A DNA stretch of 64,000 bases from CAZPBC01 sp964584775 (GTDB lineage Bacteria > Chlamydiota > Chlamydiia > Chlamydiales > SLFE01): NCBI GenBank assembly GCA_964584775.1, contig CAZPBC010000002.1:1-64000 (forward strand), in the 5' to 3' direction. The notes beneath the pieces are model-generated. The model was not told the origin of the DNA. It ran no database searches and saw only the letters and a list, made by a program, of their open reading frames with translations. This document shows positions 33,064 to 42,704 of this stretch, in pieces. Position numbers and translations under genes: made by a program. Each line of letters begins with the position of its first letter. Position 1 is the stretch's first letter.

Positions 33064-36000
33064 TTAAGAGACTGTCACCCCGCCGGATTCAAGAGCAGTT
33101 TTCCACTCTCCCCATTTTGGATTTCCTGGTCTCATTTTCATTGCAAAAACGACCCTTTCGAAGCGTCCTTTAAACTCTGAATCTTCTAAAACCTCAGCAA
33201 ACCACTTACCAACCTTAGCAGGATCATTTCTAAACGCTCCGCATCCAAATTGACCTAACACCAGTTTCGTATGCCCTTTCATTGCAGCTAAGCGGTAGAT
33301 CGCTCGGATTTTATCTTTCATCAGCTTTTCATATTCTGCTGGATTGCGATCAGCCCAGACTTTATCCTCCTTATTTTTTAAATTCAGAGCCGCCGCGGAG
33401 ATGACTCCCACCTGGAATGGCTTTTCTTTAAAGGCATACGCTTTGTCATCACCATCGCGGATGACAGGAACACTTGGAGAGTAAACCGCTCCACGGTCTG
33501 GGATGAGATAACGCTCACTTTCAGGACGATGACCGGTATTCCCACGGAACAACTTTGTTCTCCATTTTTTAGTCTGAAGATCCGGTGTATCGCTAGGATT
33601 TGACTTTGTATCTTCTCCTCTCGGCAGAATCTCTCCAACACGGAGGAGTTCAGCTTCCATCTTGCCCGCAATTTCTTTGTTGTACTTTGGCATCAATGCA
33701 GCGTGGAGTGGAGCCATCCTAAAGAGATCTTCTTCTTGAGCTAAAGCTCCTCGAGGAGCCCCTCCACCTGGAGAAGTTTCGTTAGCCATATTCAGTACCA
33801 CGGCATTATCTCCAAGCTGTTCAGCCGCTCCAAAACTCTCTTTTTCTGATAATGTGACAACAGTATGATAAGTCCTCTGAGAATTCCCTAGAGAAGCAGG
33901 AACTGCTACGACTGTCCCTTTTTTCATTGCATCACATTGAGATTTTATATCCACTTTCTTTCCTTTAGCCATATATCCGCATTTTACTGCAGCTACAGTT
34001 TGCCAGTAGATCGGAGTCAAGACTTCACGGAGGGCATACCCTTCTGGGGAATGAAAACGCCCCTCCTCAATCGCCCAGTACGTTTTTGCCCGAAGATCAT
34101 ATAAATCCTGCCACTCTTTCAACTGAGTAAAGTCTACAGATCGATTATGACGACTTTCTACAGCCTGAGCGTAAGCTTCCATCATGAGTTTGAGTTTTTT
34201 GACAAGTTCGGCATCACGAATTGCGGAATTCATAGCACCTTGGACGGCCGTTTGCCACTCGGCATGCGTAAGACCAATGTGATCGCTTGCTTTAAAAGCA
34301 AAAGAGACCTTGTCAAACTGACCTAAAAACTCTGCTTCAACTAAAACTTCACCAAACCACTGAGCCATCTTTTTTGGATCGTTTTTAAAGGTTTTACATC
34401 CAAATGGACTTAGAACAACATTTCGATAACCCTTTTCCGCAGCCGTACGTAAAATGGCTCGCATCTTTTGCTTCGTCTGACTCTCGTAAGTGTTTGGTTT
34501 ATTTGTGGACCAAGACTTCGTCCTATCAAGAGATAAGGGAAAAGCCGCCGCTGTGATCACAGCTTGACCTGAGCTTAATCGCGAGAAAACACAACCGTCT
34601 TTAGGAATTAAGTAACCCTGATCAAGATATTTTTTTTCATATGCTGACCAACGTGACCCATGAGCTCTTTTCATTTCACCCGTGATTGTGGGGTTTGTCT
34701 TCGGATCCAGGAGTGGTTGAAGTCCAGCTCTCTTAAAGTCATCATCCATATCATTAGGATCCACCGCATTACCCGAGTGGAGAACGACACTGCTTCCAAT
34801 TTTTTGTGCTGCACCTAGAGGAGAATCATCCACCACAGTGACTGTGGCTGGTTTCAGAGTGTCGATTCTTTGAAGCATATTTGGGCGCGCTACTGTACCA
34901 TTTTCAGCTTTTGACGGACCTGCAGGAGGAGCCGCCACTGCGGCTGCGGCTGTAGGTGCTGCTGCTACGGGAGCAGCTGCGGTGGCAACTGAAGCAGTGA
35001 CTCCCATAGCCTGCTGAGCGATCCGTTGCCACTCGGTATGCGCAAGACCAATGTGATCGCCTGCTTGATACGCAAAAGCGACATTCGTAAAATAACCCGC
35101 AAACTCAGGTTCAGCTAAAACTTCACCAAACCACTGTGCAATCTTCTTTGGATCGTTTTTAAATGCCTTACAGCCGAAAGGACTAAGGACCACATTAGTA
35201 TGTCCTTTTGCTGCAGCCATGCGAAAAATTGCTTTGATCGTTTCCTTCGTTTCTTTTTCGTAAAGGCTTGCATCGTCTTTGTAACGGTCCTGTGTTTGCT
35301 TAAGTTGAAGGGGGGCAGCCGCTGCTGTGATCACAGCATGACCCGATGCCAACTTTGTGAAGATACAGCCTCCTTTGGGGATTAAGAATTTCCTTCTTTC
35401 AAGCTGTCTTTTGGCATAATCAGAATCAGCCCCTTTAGCTTTCTTCATTTGATCTGTGATTGAGGGGTTGGACGCAGGATTGAGAACAGCTTCAAGACCA
35501 GCTCCCCTAAGACCTTCATCCATATCTCGATAGTTCACCGCATTTCCTGAGTTGACAACAACAGGATTTTTAAAACGACTGGCTACATCCAGTAGGGCAC
35601 CGTCCAGAACAGCGACTGTCGGTTTATCTCCACGCTTTGGGCGAAGCGGAGGCGGAACAGAGACCTCGACGATGTTTTCTGGTGATACGGCGGCTGCCGA
35701 AGCAGGCGCTGCTGCAGGCTGAGCCACTGATGCGGATGAAACCGGATGTGATACACGTGCTGGTGCGGCTGCAGCTGAAGCAGGCGCAGCGGCAGCAGGT
35801 GCAGAAAGTGGTCTGACGGTTCCCGCTCCATTGAGACCTTGTACTACACCATTTTGCCAGGTCTGGAGTTGATCAGAGCGTGGTCGAGAAGCTCGATCGA
35901 TGGGTCTGTCATTCAAATTCATGGCAAAGACCACTCTCGCAAACCGACCCTGAAACTCCGGCTCTGCTAAAACTTTTCCAAAAAGTAGAGAGATCGTTTT

Positions 36001-37389
36001 CGGATCGTTATCAAAACCATCGCAACCGAAAGGACCAATCACGACATTTTCATGGCCGTTTTGTGCAGCTGAACGAAGAACGGCTCGCATTTTGCTTTTA
36101 GTTTGTTTGATGAAATTGGCTACCGTATCTGGATCCGTAGCCCACGTCCTTGTAGCGGAGTGGGAAAGATCAAAGGCTGAAGCAGTGATGACAGCCGTTG
36201 TCCAAGGCTTGTCAAGAAAGGCATAATTTTCAAATGCTACTCCAGTATCTAATCTTCTAAAAACCTGAACATGAGGAGAGTAGACACAGCCCATCTTTGG
36301 GATCAGGTATCCTCTCTCTAACTGGGCTTGAGTCGATTTTCCCCACTTCCTTGGGTCGCCATGAGCCGCTTTCATCTTTTCTGTCATCTGTGGATTTACA
36401 CTGGGATCCAGGGCTTGGAAGAGGTTGGTGCATCTCCAAAGACCTGCTTCGACGCTCTCTTCTCCCCTCTCCACTGCCGGTGCAGGATAGCAAGGGTTAC
36501 CATTACTTAAGATCACAGGATTACGGAGTCCCCGAGCTGCAGAAAGGAGGTCTCCCTCCACAAAGCTCACTTCTAGATGGTGACCGGGTGAACGACCCGA
36601 TACAGACCGAGGGGTACCGACCGTTGTCCCTTGAATCATCGTTTGGGTGACTCTTTTGTCTAAGTATCTTGCTGTTTGTGCACGATATGGGCCAGCTAGA
36701 TAACCATCGACGGTCGCTTGTTTTGTTCCGGGGTAAACCTCGTCCCTTAAAGCTTTAGTCCAATACTCTCCTGAGTCTTCATAGTGATTTGACGCTATAT
36801 ACGCAACGGGTTGACCTGTAGCGCTAATTGAAGCCTGTTGAATGGGTCTATGAGCGGCTGCAGGCGATGCTGCAAACACTGGTGCCGGATGTGGTACAGC
36901 TACAGATGCTGGTGCGGCTGCTCTTGCAGTTTCATCAGGAGCTGCAGGTCTATGAGAGGTGTCGGTTTCAACGGCTGTTTGTGGGTAAGGTGGATCGGAT
37001 GGTCCCGCCTCTTCAGAAGAGAAATAAGCAACGGCGACTTCAACGAGGGTGGCAGCGACGCTCGGAGCGGCGACGGCACCCATGACGGTCAGAAAAGCCG
37101 CTGCGGTCAGGGGAAGGTGTAGGAGAGAGAGGATCGCAACAGCCGAAATAGTTGCGACGAGGGTCGAAACGGCCACACTGACAACGACTCTTCCTGCTAG
37201 ACTCTCCACAGGAACGAGCTGGGAGAGGGCTTTTGAGACAGAGAGGTTCGCAAGGGCGACAGCGGCCACAATGGAGACAAGATTTGGAACAGAAGCGGCA
37301 TAGCCTATCCCTGCTCCTCCCGCAACAAACCTGAGCGGCCAGTTTAAAGAGTGGTTTTCAACCTGTTCTAACTTCGACTGTAGTGACAT
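33064..37389 (-). CDS. Inc-like membrane module followed by four tandem PARG-type domains
   Basis: 1441 residues. N-terminal hydrophobic module (about 20-123), then Ala/Pro-rich linker (125-265). Domain 1 (270-495) keeps YSPHVQVFR and IGPFGCDGFDNDP but the catalytic loop reads PAPA. Domains 2 (585-790) and 3 (845-1050) have lost the loop (SGNAVNYRDMD, SGNAVDPNDMD) yet keep LSPFGCK.FKNDPKK. Domain 4 (1100-1425) is intact: VVLNMANETSPGGG (PGGG 1207-1210), QEE 1218-1220, YSPSVPVIRDGD and GQFGCGAFRNDP, plus the family's KVDI N-terminal segment. So one likely active hydrolase sits behind three pseudo-domains that may bind ADP-ribose or serve as spacers. Domains 2 and 3 are the most similar and suggest recent duplication. 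Confidence 0.8.
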   Translation of the reverse strand: MSLQSKLEQVENHSLNWPLRFVAGGAGIGYAASVPNLVSIVAAVALANLSVSKALSQLVPVESLAGRVVVSVAVSTLVATISAVAILSLLHLPLTAAAFLTVMGAVAAPSVAATLVEVAVAYFSSEEAGPSDPPYPQTAVETDTSHRPAAPDETARAAAPASVAVPHPAPVFAASPAAAHRPIQQASISATGQPVAYIASNHYEDSGEYWTKALRDEVYPGTKQATVDGYLAGPYRAQTARYLDKRVTQTMIQGTTVGTPRSVSGRSPGHHLEVSFVEGDLLSAARGLRNPVILSNGNPCYPAPAVERGEESVEAGLWRCTNLFQALDPSVNPQMTEKMKAAHGDPRKWGKSTQAQLERGYLIPKMGCVYSPHVQVFRRLDTGVAFENYAFLDKPWTTAVITASAFDLSHSATRTWATDPDTVANFIKQTKSKMRAVLRSAAQNGHENVVIGPFGCDGFDNDPKTISLLFGKVLAEPEFQGRFARVVFAMNLNDRPIDRASRPRSDQLQTWQNGVVQGLNGAGTVRPLSAPAAAAPASAAAAPARVSHPVSSASVAQPAAAPASAAAVSPENIVEVSVPPPLRPKRGDKPTVAVLDGALLDVASRFKNPVVVNSGNAVNYRDMDEGLRGAGLEAVLNPASNPSITDQMKKAKGADSDYAKRQLERRKFLIPKGGCIFTKLASGHAVITAAAAPLQLKQTQDRYKDDASLYEKETKETIKAIFRMAAAKGHTNVVLSPFGCKAFKNDPKKIAQWFGEVLAEPEFAGYFTNVAFAYQAGDHIGLAHTEWQRIAQQAMGVTASVATAAAPVAAAPTAAAAVAAPPAGPSKAENGTVARPNMLQRIDTLKPATVTVVDDSPLGAAQKIGSSVVLHSGNAVDPNDMDDDFKRAGLQPLLDPKTNPTITGEMKRAHGSRWSAYEKKYLDQGYLIPKDGCVFSRLSSGQAVITAAAFPLSLDRTKSWSTNKPNTYESQTKQKMRAILRTAAEKGYRNVVLSPFGCKTFKNDPKKMAQWFGEVLVEAEFLGQFDKVSFAFKASDHIGLTHAEWQTAVQGAMNSAIRDAELVKKLKLMMEAYAQAVESRHNRSVDFTQLKEWQDLYDLRAKTYWAIEEGRFHSPEGYALREVLTPIYWQTVAAVKCGYMAKGKKVDIKSQCDAMKKGTVVAVPASLGNSQRTYHTVVTLSEKESFGAAEQLGDNAVVLNMANETSPGGGAPRGALAQEEDLFRMAPLHAALMPKYNKEIAGKMEAELLRVGEILPRGEDTKSNPSDTPDLQTKKWRTKLFRGNTGHRPESERYLIPDRGAVYSPSVPVIRDGDDKAYAFKEKPFQVGVISAAALNLKNKEDKVWADRNPAEYEKLMKDKIRAIYRLAAMKGHTKLVLGQFGCGAFRNDPAKVGKWFAEVLEDSEFKGRFERVVFAMKMRPGNPKWGEWKTALESGGVTVS

Positions 37390-37478
37390 AAAAACTCCAT
37401 ATTTATTTGGGTATATCAGTCCATTATGAGGGTAGATTATTAAGATTCAATAAAGCGAAAAAATAAACGTATTTAAAA

Positions 37479-37970
37479 TTATTTTTCGTCTAGAGACTGG
37501 AGGGATTTCCAGCCAACGAAAAGGAGAGGGAGAGAGAGAAAGAGGTAGACGAACCAGTAGGTGGCGTCCCATTTCATGACGAGCAGGCCGTCAGTAGAGA
37601 AGAGAAGAAGGATCAGGCTAAAGAGGAAAAAGATGGAACCCATGATCAGGAAGGTCAGGGGCAGCGCCGTGGCTTTCAGCTCACTTTGCTCGGGAGGAGC
37701 CTGTTCGATCGGAGCTTCAACTTCTGTTTCTTCTTCGACGAGGAGCTCTTCTTCTTTTGTCTCTTCGGGCTGGTAGAGGGGAGGGGGGCTTGCGAAGGGA
37801 GTGTCACCTGTTGAAGTGTCGAGATCTTCTGGGGAGGGGTGAAGGTAGACCCCGCAGTAGAGACAGTTCTCAGCGGAGCGTTCGACCTCTGCGTTGCAGT
37901 TCCAACAAAGCTTCGTCTTGGTTGCTTCGGTCATGACAGCGCCTTCTTCCATTCGCTCGTTATCCCTCAT
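37479..37970 (-). CDS. Zinc-ribbon membrane protein next to secA
   Basis: 163 residues: a zinc-ribbon with two CxxC pairs (CWNCNAEVERSAENCLYCG, near residues 22-40), a Glu/Pro-rich acidic linker (about 50-95), and two membrane spans (FLIMGSIFFLFSLILLL and WFVYLFLSLPLLFVGW). I do not recognise a named family. It follows secA by 18 bases in the same direction. Starts at 37970, 37952 and 37934 are all possible; the last begins just before the zinc ribbon. Confidence 0.7.
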   Translation of the reverse strand: MRDNERMEEGAVMTEATKTKLCWNCNAEVERSAENCLYCGVYLHPSPEDLDTSTGDTPFASPPPLYQPEETKEEELLVEEETEVEAPIEQAPPEQSELKATALPLTFLIMGSIFFLFSLILLLFSTDGLLVMKWDATYWFVYLFLSLPLLFVGWKSLQSLDEK

Positions 37971-37988
37971 CTTGAGTTTTCTCGCAAC

Positions 37989-40973
37989 CTATTCTTCAGT
38001 TTGTCCACAACACTTTTTATATTTTTTTCCGCTGCCGCATGGACAGGGGTCGTTCCTCTTCACTTTCGGACCCACGAGGACAGGCTCTTTCTTTTCCTCT
38101 TGAGGAGAAGAACTAGTCTGTTCCTTTTCCACCTCGTCGACGAGAGAACGGTCCTTTTCCATATGCATCTGGGAGAGGAGACGCTCGAGCTGAGAGGTGT
38201 CGATCGGAATCATCTCAAACTTGAAGAGGTTCGAAGCGATTCTCTCGCGGAGGGTGTGGGTCAGCTCATGGAAAAGACGGAAAGCTTCGTGCTTGAACTC
38301 CATCAGCGGGTCGCGTTGGCCCACAGAGCGGAGGTTAACGTCGGTACGGAGGTGATCCATTGTCAGCAGGTGACGCATCCAGAGACGGTCGAGCTCCTGG
38401 ATCATAACGCCTCGCACCGCACCCGTGACGGGGTGCTCACGCTCCGGATTGAGCTGGCTTTCGTCGATCTTCTCATTCTCGCGACGGACCTTCTCTTTAA
38501 GGGCATGGATGACACGCTCCGCAGCAAGGGAGGCGATCTCCTGTTCGTTTAACCCTTCAAGTTCATCGAGGTGGACATCAACAGGGAACTGGGTGATCAG
38601 CCATTCGTAGAAGCCCTCCAGATCAAGGCCTTTCTCCCCTTCCACGTGAAGGTGTTCCTCAGCGCCCTGGTAAAGCACCTCCTCGAGGATCTCAGAGGCA
38701 AAACCAACCACATCATCGGTATGCAGCAGTTCGTTACGGAAGGAGTAGACCTCACCGCGCTGTTTATTCATCACGTCGTCGTATTGGAGAGTGTGCTTAC
38801 GGACGTTGTAGTTGCGCTGTTCTACCCGTTTTTGAGCCGTTTCGATCGACCGGTTTAAGATCGAGGCAGAGATCGGCTCCCCTTCTGGGGGTCTGAAGCG
38901 CTGAAGCATGGTGTTCAGGCGCGGGGAGGCGAAAAGACGCATCAGCTGGTCTTCAAAAGAGATATAGAACTTCGATCCTCCGGGATCGCCGAGACGTGCT
39001 GAACGTCCACGCAGCTGGCGGTCGATCCGTCGAGATTGGTGGCGCGTCGTCCCAATGACATAGAGTCCACCGAGGTCAGCCACCCCAGGAGCGAGTTTAA
39101 TATCCGTTCCCCGGCCGGCCATGTTGGTGGAGATGGTGATCGCGCCCTTCGCGCCGGCGTTGGCAATGATCTCCGCTTCGTCGCCGTGGTGGCGGGCATT
39201 CAAGACCACGTGATTGAGACCTTGAGCACGGAAGATACGTGAAAGCTTTTCAGAAACTTCAACAGACTCGGTTCCCATCAGGATGGGACGTCCCTTTTCA
39301 TGAGCCTCTTTGACCTCTTTGAGGATCGCGTTATACTTCTCACGCTCAGTCATGTAGATTTCGTCATTGGCATCTTCACGGACACATTTTTTATGGGTCG
39401 GAATGGAGAGAACATCGAGTTTGTAGATCTCTTTGAACTCCCCCGCTTCTGTTATTCCTGTTCCGGTCATTCCAGAGAGCTTGTCATACATCCGGAAGAA
39501 GTTTTGGAGGGTGACAGTCGCGTAGGTTTGGGTCTCTTTTTGGATAGAGACGCCCTCTTTCGCTTCGATCGCCTGGTGAAGGCCATCAGAAAAGCGGCGT
39601 CCTGGTTGCGGGCGTCCGGTGTTCTCATCGATAATGACAATCTTGCCTTCTTGGATGATGTAGTCGACATCTTTCTCCATCAGAAGGTGGGCACGGAGCA
39701 TCTGGCGTAGGTTGTGGAGGCGCTCCTTGCGTTTGAGGTCTTCGTCCTGGACGGCCATCCGCTTTTCAACTTTTTGCTCTTCAGCAAGGTTTGGATCTTC
39801 ATCGATCAAGAGGTATTCATGACCGAGGTCGAGAAGGGTGAAATCGTCCCCGTGGGAGTCGCCTGCAATCTTCTGCCACTCCTGAATTCCCAGGTCGGTG
39901 AGCTCGTACTCGCTCGAACGCTCATCGACGATGATGTTGAGCCCTGAGAGAGCGTTCATGCGCTCTTTTTTCCCATCTTCACTGTGGTAGTGGATATCGA
40001 CAGCGTCGATTTCAGCGCGGATATCGGGATCTTCTTGCATGCGGAGAAGCACTTTATGGAGAGGTGCTCCTTTCGAAACAATCCAGAGCTTGTGGTAAGC
40101 CGACTCCAGTTCTTCCTTACTCGCTGATTCTTTCTTATCGAGGATCTTCTTAGCCTCGGCCGCAAGACGGTTACAGATTCCCTGCTGGCTGCGGACGAGT
40201 TGAGAAACGCTGCCTTTCAACTCATCGTACATCTGACGGCTCTCTGGAGCGGGTCCGGAGATGATCAGAGGTGTTCTCGCTTCATCAATCAAAACAGAGT
40301 CCACCTCATCGATGATCGCGAAGTAGTAGCCGCGCTGCACCTGCTCTTTTTTCGAGCCCGCCATCGAGTTATCACGAAGGTAGTCAAAGCCGAACTCAGA
40401 GGCAGTTCCATAGACAACATCGGCGTGATAGAGCTCCCCTCTTTGATCGACTGGAGTGGCATTGGTGAGAGCCGTGGTCGTGAGTCCGAGCCATCGAAGG
40501 ATCGTTCCCGTCCACTGACAGTCCCTTTCGGCAAGGTAATCGTTGACGGTCACCAGGTGGGTGGGCTTTCCGGTGAGGGCATTGAGATAGAGTGGAAGGG
40601 TCGCGGTGAGGGTTTTTCCCTCTCCCGTTTGCATCTCTGCGATGTTCCCGTTGTGCATGGCGATCGCACCGATCAGCTGCACATCGTAAGGGATCATGTC
40701 CCACTTCTGGTCATATCCAGAGACATGGATCTCTGTACCAATCAGGCGACGGCAAGCACTCTTGACGACGGCATAAGCCTCGGGAAGGAGGTCATCCACA
40801 CTCTCGCCAGCAGCGAGCCGCTCCTTAAATTCCGCCGTTTTTGCTTTCAATTGGTCGTCTGAAAGGCTCTTTAGACCCTCCTCCAACTCGTTGATTTTGC
40901 GGACAATTTTCGAGTATTTGCCTATGGTGCGGTCTTGCCAGCTACCAAAAAGTCGTTTTAAATAGGTCAGCAT
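37989..40973 (-). CDS. secA: Preprotein translocase ATPase SecA
   Basis: SecA drives preproteins through SecYEG. The 994 residues show Walker A MQTGEGKTLTA (114 on), the DEVDSVLIDEARTPLI motif, a preprotein cross-linking and scaffold region, GTDIKLAPGVADLGGLYVIGTTRH and the C-terminal zinc-binding SEC-C motif (CPCGSGKKYKKCC). An insertion of roughly 100 residues near 250-350 (helical, with the HYHSEDGKKE segment) makes it longer than E. coli SecA (901). Position next to psd-mnmE-nth is as in Chlamydia. Confidence 0.97.
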   Translation of the reverse strand: MLTYLKRLFGSWQDRTIGKYSKIVRKINELEEGLKSLSDDQLKAKTAEFKERLAAGESVDDLLPEAYAVVKSACRRLIGTEIHVSGYDQKWDMIPYDVQLIGAIAMHNGNIAEMQTGEGKTLTATLPLYLNALTGKPTHLVTVNDYLAERDCQWTGTILRWLGLTTTALTNATPVDQRGELYHADVVYGTASEFGFDYLRDNSMAGSKKEQVQRGYYFAIIDEVDSVLIDEARTPLIISGPAPESRQMYDELKGSVSQLVRSQQGICNRLAAEAKKILDKKESASKEELESAYHKLWIVSKGAPLHKVLLRMQEDPDIRAEIDAVDIHYHSEDGKKERMNALSGLNIIVDERSSEYELTDLGIQEWQKIAGDSHGDDFTLLDLGHEYLLIDEDPNLAEEQKVEKRMAVQDEDLKRKERLHNLRQMLRAHLLMEKDVDYIIQEGKIVIIDENTGRPQPGRRFSDGLHQAIEAKEGVSIQKETQTYATVTLQNFFRMYDKLSGMTGTGITEAGEFKEIYKLDVLSIPTHKKCVREDANDEIYMTEREKYNAILKEVKEAHEKGRPILMGTESVEVSEKLSRIFRAQGLNHVVLNARHHGDEAEIIANAGAKGAITISTNMAGRGTDIKLAPGVADLGGLYVIGTTRHQSRRIDRQLRGRSARLGDPGGSKFYISFEDQLMRLFASPRLNTMLQRFRPPEGEPISASILNRSIETAQKRVEQRNYNVRKHTLQYDDVMNKQRGEVYSFRNELLHTDDVVGFASEILEEVLYQGAEEHLHVEGEKGLDLEGFYEWLITQFPVDVHLDELEGLNEQEIASLAAERVIHALKEKVRRENEKIDESQLNPEREHPVTGAVRGVMIQELDRLWMRHLLTMDHLRTDVNLRSVGQRDPLMEFKHEAFRLFHELTHTLRERIASNLFKFEMIPIDTSQLERLLSQMHMEKDRSLVDEVEKEQTSSSPQEEKKEPVLVGPKVKRNDPCPCGSGKKYKKCCGQTEE

Positions 40974-41088
40974 GTCTCTCTCATCACTTTTTTCTTAGCA
41001 CCTTATTATAAGAGGCTCATTGATTTATAGACAAAGTTTTTAGAAATCGACTATAATCTAGCGAATAAAAGAATAGGAGGTGACTCTG

Positions 41089-41838
41089 ATGATGAAATCT
41101 GGAAACCCTGTGCTCAAGCCTGAGCTTTTTTCCTCTTACCGAGGACAGCTGGATAGCAGCAACACAATGACCATCGGTGGAACGGTGACAAAATCGATCA
41201 TCCTTCTCCTACTTGTGATGCTCACAGCCAGCTTCACTTGGGGACTCACGATCAGCAATGGCAACCCCGCTGCCGCGAGTGGATGGATGTTCTTTGGTCT
41301 CTTTGGGGGGCTGATTGCCGCTCTAGTGACCGTTTTTAAGCAAGAGTGGGCCGGCTTCACCGCTCCCGCTTACGCACTACTTGAAGGACTCTTTCTTGGA
41401 GGGATCTCTTCGATGTTTGAATCTCAGTACCCTGGGATTGTCATCCAAGCCATGGGACTCACTTTTGCCACCTGCGCGGTGATGCTCTTCGCTTACGAAA
41501 GTGGGTTCATCAAAGTGACCGACCGTTTCCGTTTAGGGGTCGTTGCAGCTACAGGAGGGATCGCTCTCTTCTACTTTATCTCGATTATCCTGAGCTTCTT
41601 CGGAATGCCGATTGCAATCATCACCGGAAGTGGACCCTTTGGAATCCTCTTCTCGGTCTTTGTTTGCGCCATTGCAGCACTCAACCTGGTGCTCGACTTC
41701 GAACTCATCGATCAGGGAGCCAAGCGCGGCGCCCCGAAGTTCATGGAGTGGTATGGAGCTTTTGCTTTGATGGTGACGCTCGTTTGGCTCTACCTCGAGA
41801 TCTTGCGTCTACTCTCCAAGTTGCGTAGCAACCGGTAA
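41089..41838 (+). CDS. Bax inhibitor-1/YccA-type multi-span membrane protein
   Basis: 249 residues from the ATG at 41089, chosen because AGGAGGT lies 7 bases before it (the GTG at 41080 is part of that site). There are seven hydrophobic segments and motifs typical of the Bax1-I family: FTAPAYALLEGLFLGGIS, AYESGFIKVT and a C-terminal LVLDFELIDQGAKRG with EWYGAFALMVTLVWLYLEIL. Family members are proton-linked calcium leak channels or protease modulators; the exact role here is unknown. The 3' end overlaps the convergent psd end by 30 bases. Confidence 0.85.
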   Translation: MMKSGNPVLKPELFSSYRGQLDSSNTMTIGGTVTKSIILLLLVMLTASFTWGLTISNGNPAAASGWMFFGLFGGLIAALVTVFKQEWAGFTAPAYALLEGLFLGGISSMFESQYPGIVIQAMGLTFATCAVMLFAYESGFIKVTDRFRLGVVAATGGIALFYFISIILSFFGMPIAIITGSGPFGILFSVFVCAIAALNLVLDFELIDQGAKRGAPKFMEWYGAFALMVTLVWLYLEILRLLSKLRSNR

Positions 41839-42699
41839 ACCCATCTTTGCCAACACCTCGAGTCCAGTTGAACTGAATTTCACAAGATCTTCGTTGAACT
41901 GGACTTTTCCTTTTTCAAAAAGCAACACCATCGCAGACCCCCCAAATGAAAAGGTTCCCTTCTCGTCCCCTTTTTTCACCTCACCGGGAGTGTAGGTCTG
42001 ATGGATCGTGCCAACATTGATCGCCCCCACCTCCACCAGACAGATCTTTCCATACTCTTCCGTCTCAAGGAAAGAGACCATCCGCTGATTTTCCATCAGC
42101 ACCCTCGGTTGTAGAGAGAGGGAAAGCGGGTTGACTGAGTAGAGGTCTCCTTCAATGGGGGTGGATGCAGTCGCTTGACCCGATGCAGGGAAATGAAAGC
42201 GGTGGTAGTCAGGGGGAGCAAGGCGTGCAATGAGTGCCGCCCCTCCTTCGTAGCGGCGGGCCTCTTTTTCATCATGGATCAACTCTGCCACCGTGAGTTC
42301 GAGTCCTTTCACCTGGATGCTTCCTCCATTGAGAGACTCCATCAATCGGTAGCGCCCGTCTGCTGGAAAGATCAGAGCTTCTCCCGAGATTTCTCGCACT
42401 CCAGGCTTGAGTTTGCGACAGAAGAAGTCATTGAATGACCGAAACTCGTCGACCCCTTTCTCAAACTCCTTCATCTCTACCCCAAACTCCTTGACGAAGG
42501 GGGCAATCTTGCGTTTTGTAAAGGAGCGTTTCTGGATCCAACCGTAGAGCCTAGAAAAAAGAGGCGACTTGCAAAGAAGGGTACGAAAAAAAGAGGAAAG
42601 AGCTCCATCACTGTGGAGGAAAGAGACCGCTTTCTCTCCATAGACCTTCTCAATTACCATCGTCTTCGAAATAAGGTCAAAAAGTCGGATCTCTTCCAC
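41809..42699 (-). CDS. psd: Phosphatidylserine decarboxylase
   Basis: Converts phosphatidylserine to phosphatidylethanolamine. The 296-residue proenzyme carries FNDFFCRKL, the DGRYRLM region, PPDYHRFHFPASG and a self-cleavage site in FSFGGSAMVLLFEKGK, where the Ser would become the pyruvoyl cofactor. Size and arrangement match chlamydial Psd. It is leftward and overlaps the Bax1-I-like gene at the 3' end; the gene 5 bases upstream is in the same operon. Confidence 0.92.
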   Translation of the reverse strand: MEEIRLFDLISKTMVIEKVYGEKAVSFLHSDGALSSFFRTLLCKSPLFSRLYGWIQKRSFTKRKIAPFVKEFGVEMKEFEKGVDEFRSFNDFFCRKLKPGVREISGEALIFPADGRYRLMESLNGGSIQVKGLELTVAELIHDEKEARRYEGGAALIARLAPPDYHRFHFPASGQATASTPIEGDLYSVNPLSLSLQPRVLMENQRMVSFLETEEYGKICLVEVGAINVGTIHQTYTPGEVKKGDEKGTFSFGGSAMVLLFEKGKVQFNEDLVKFSSTGLEVLAKMGLPVATQLGE

Positions 42700-42704
42700 T
42701 AGAC

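Noticed and set aside
37839..38552. 237-codon ORF on the plus strand across secA and the zinc-ribbon gene
   Set aside because: It spans two confirmed minus-strand genes including the conserved SecA C-terminus, and no family features are visible.
40200..40862. 220-codon ORF on the plus strand inside secA
   Set aside because: Shadow of the SecA nucleotide-binding region; no ribosome site or recognisable protein.
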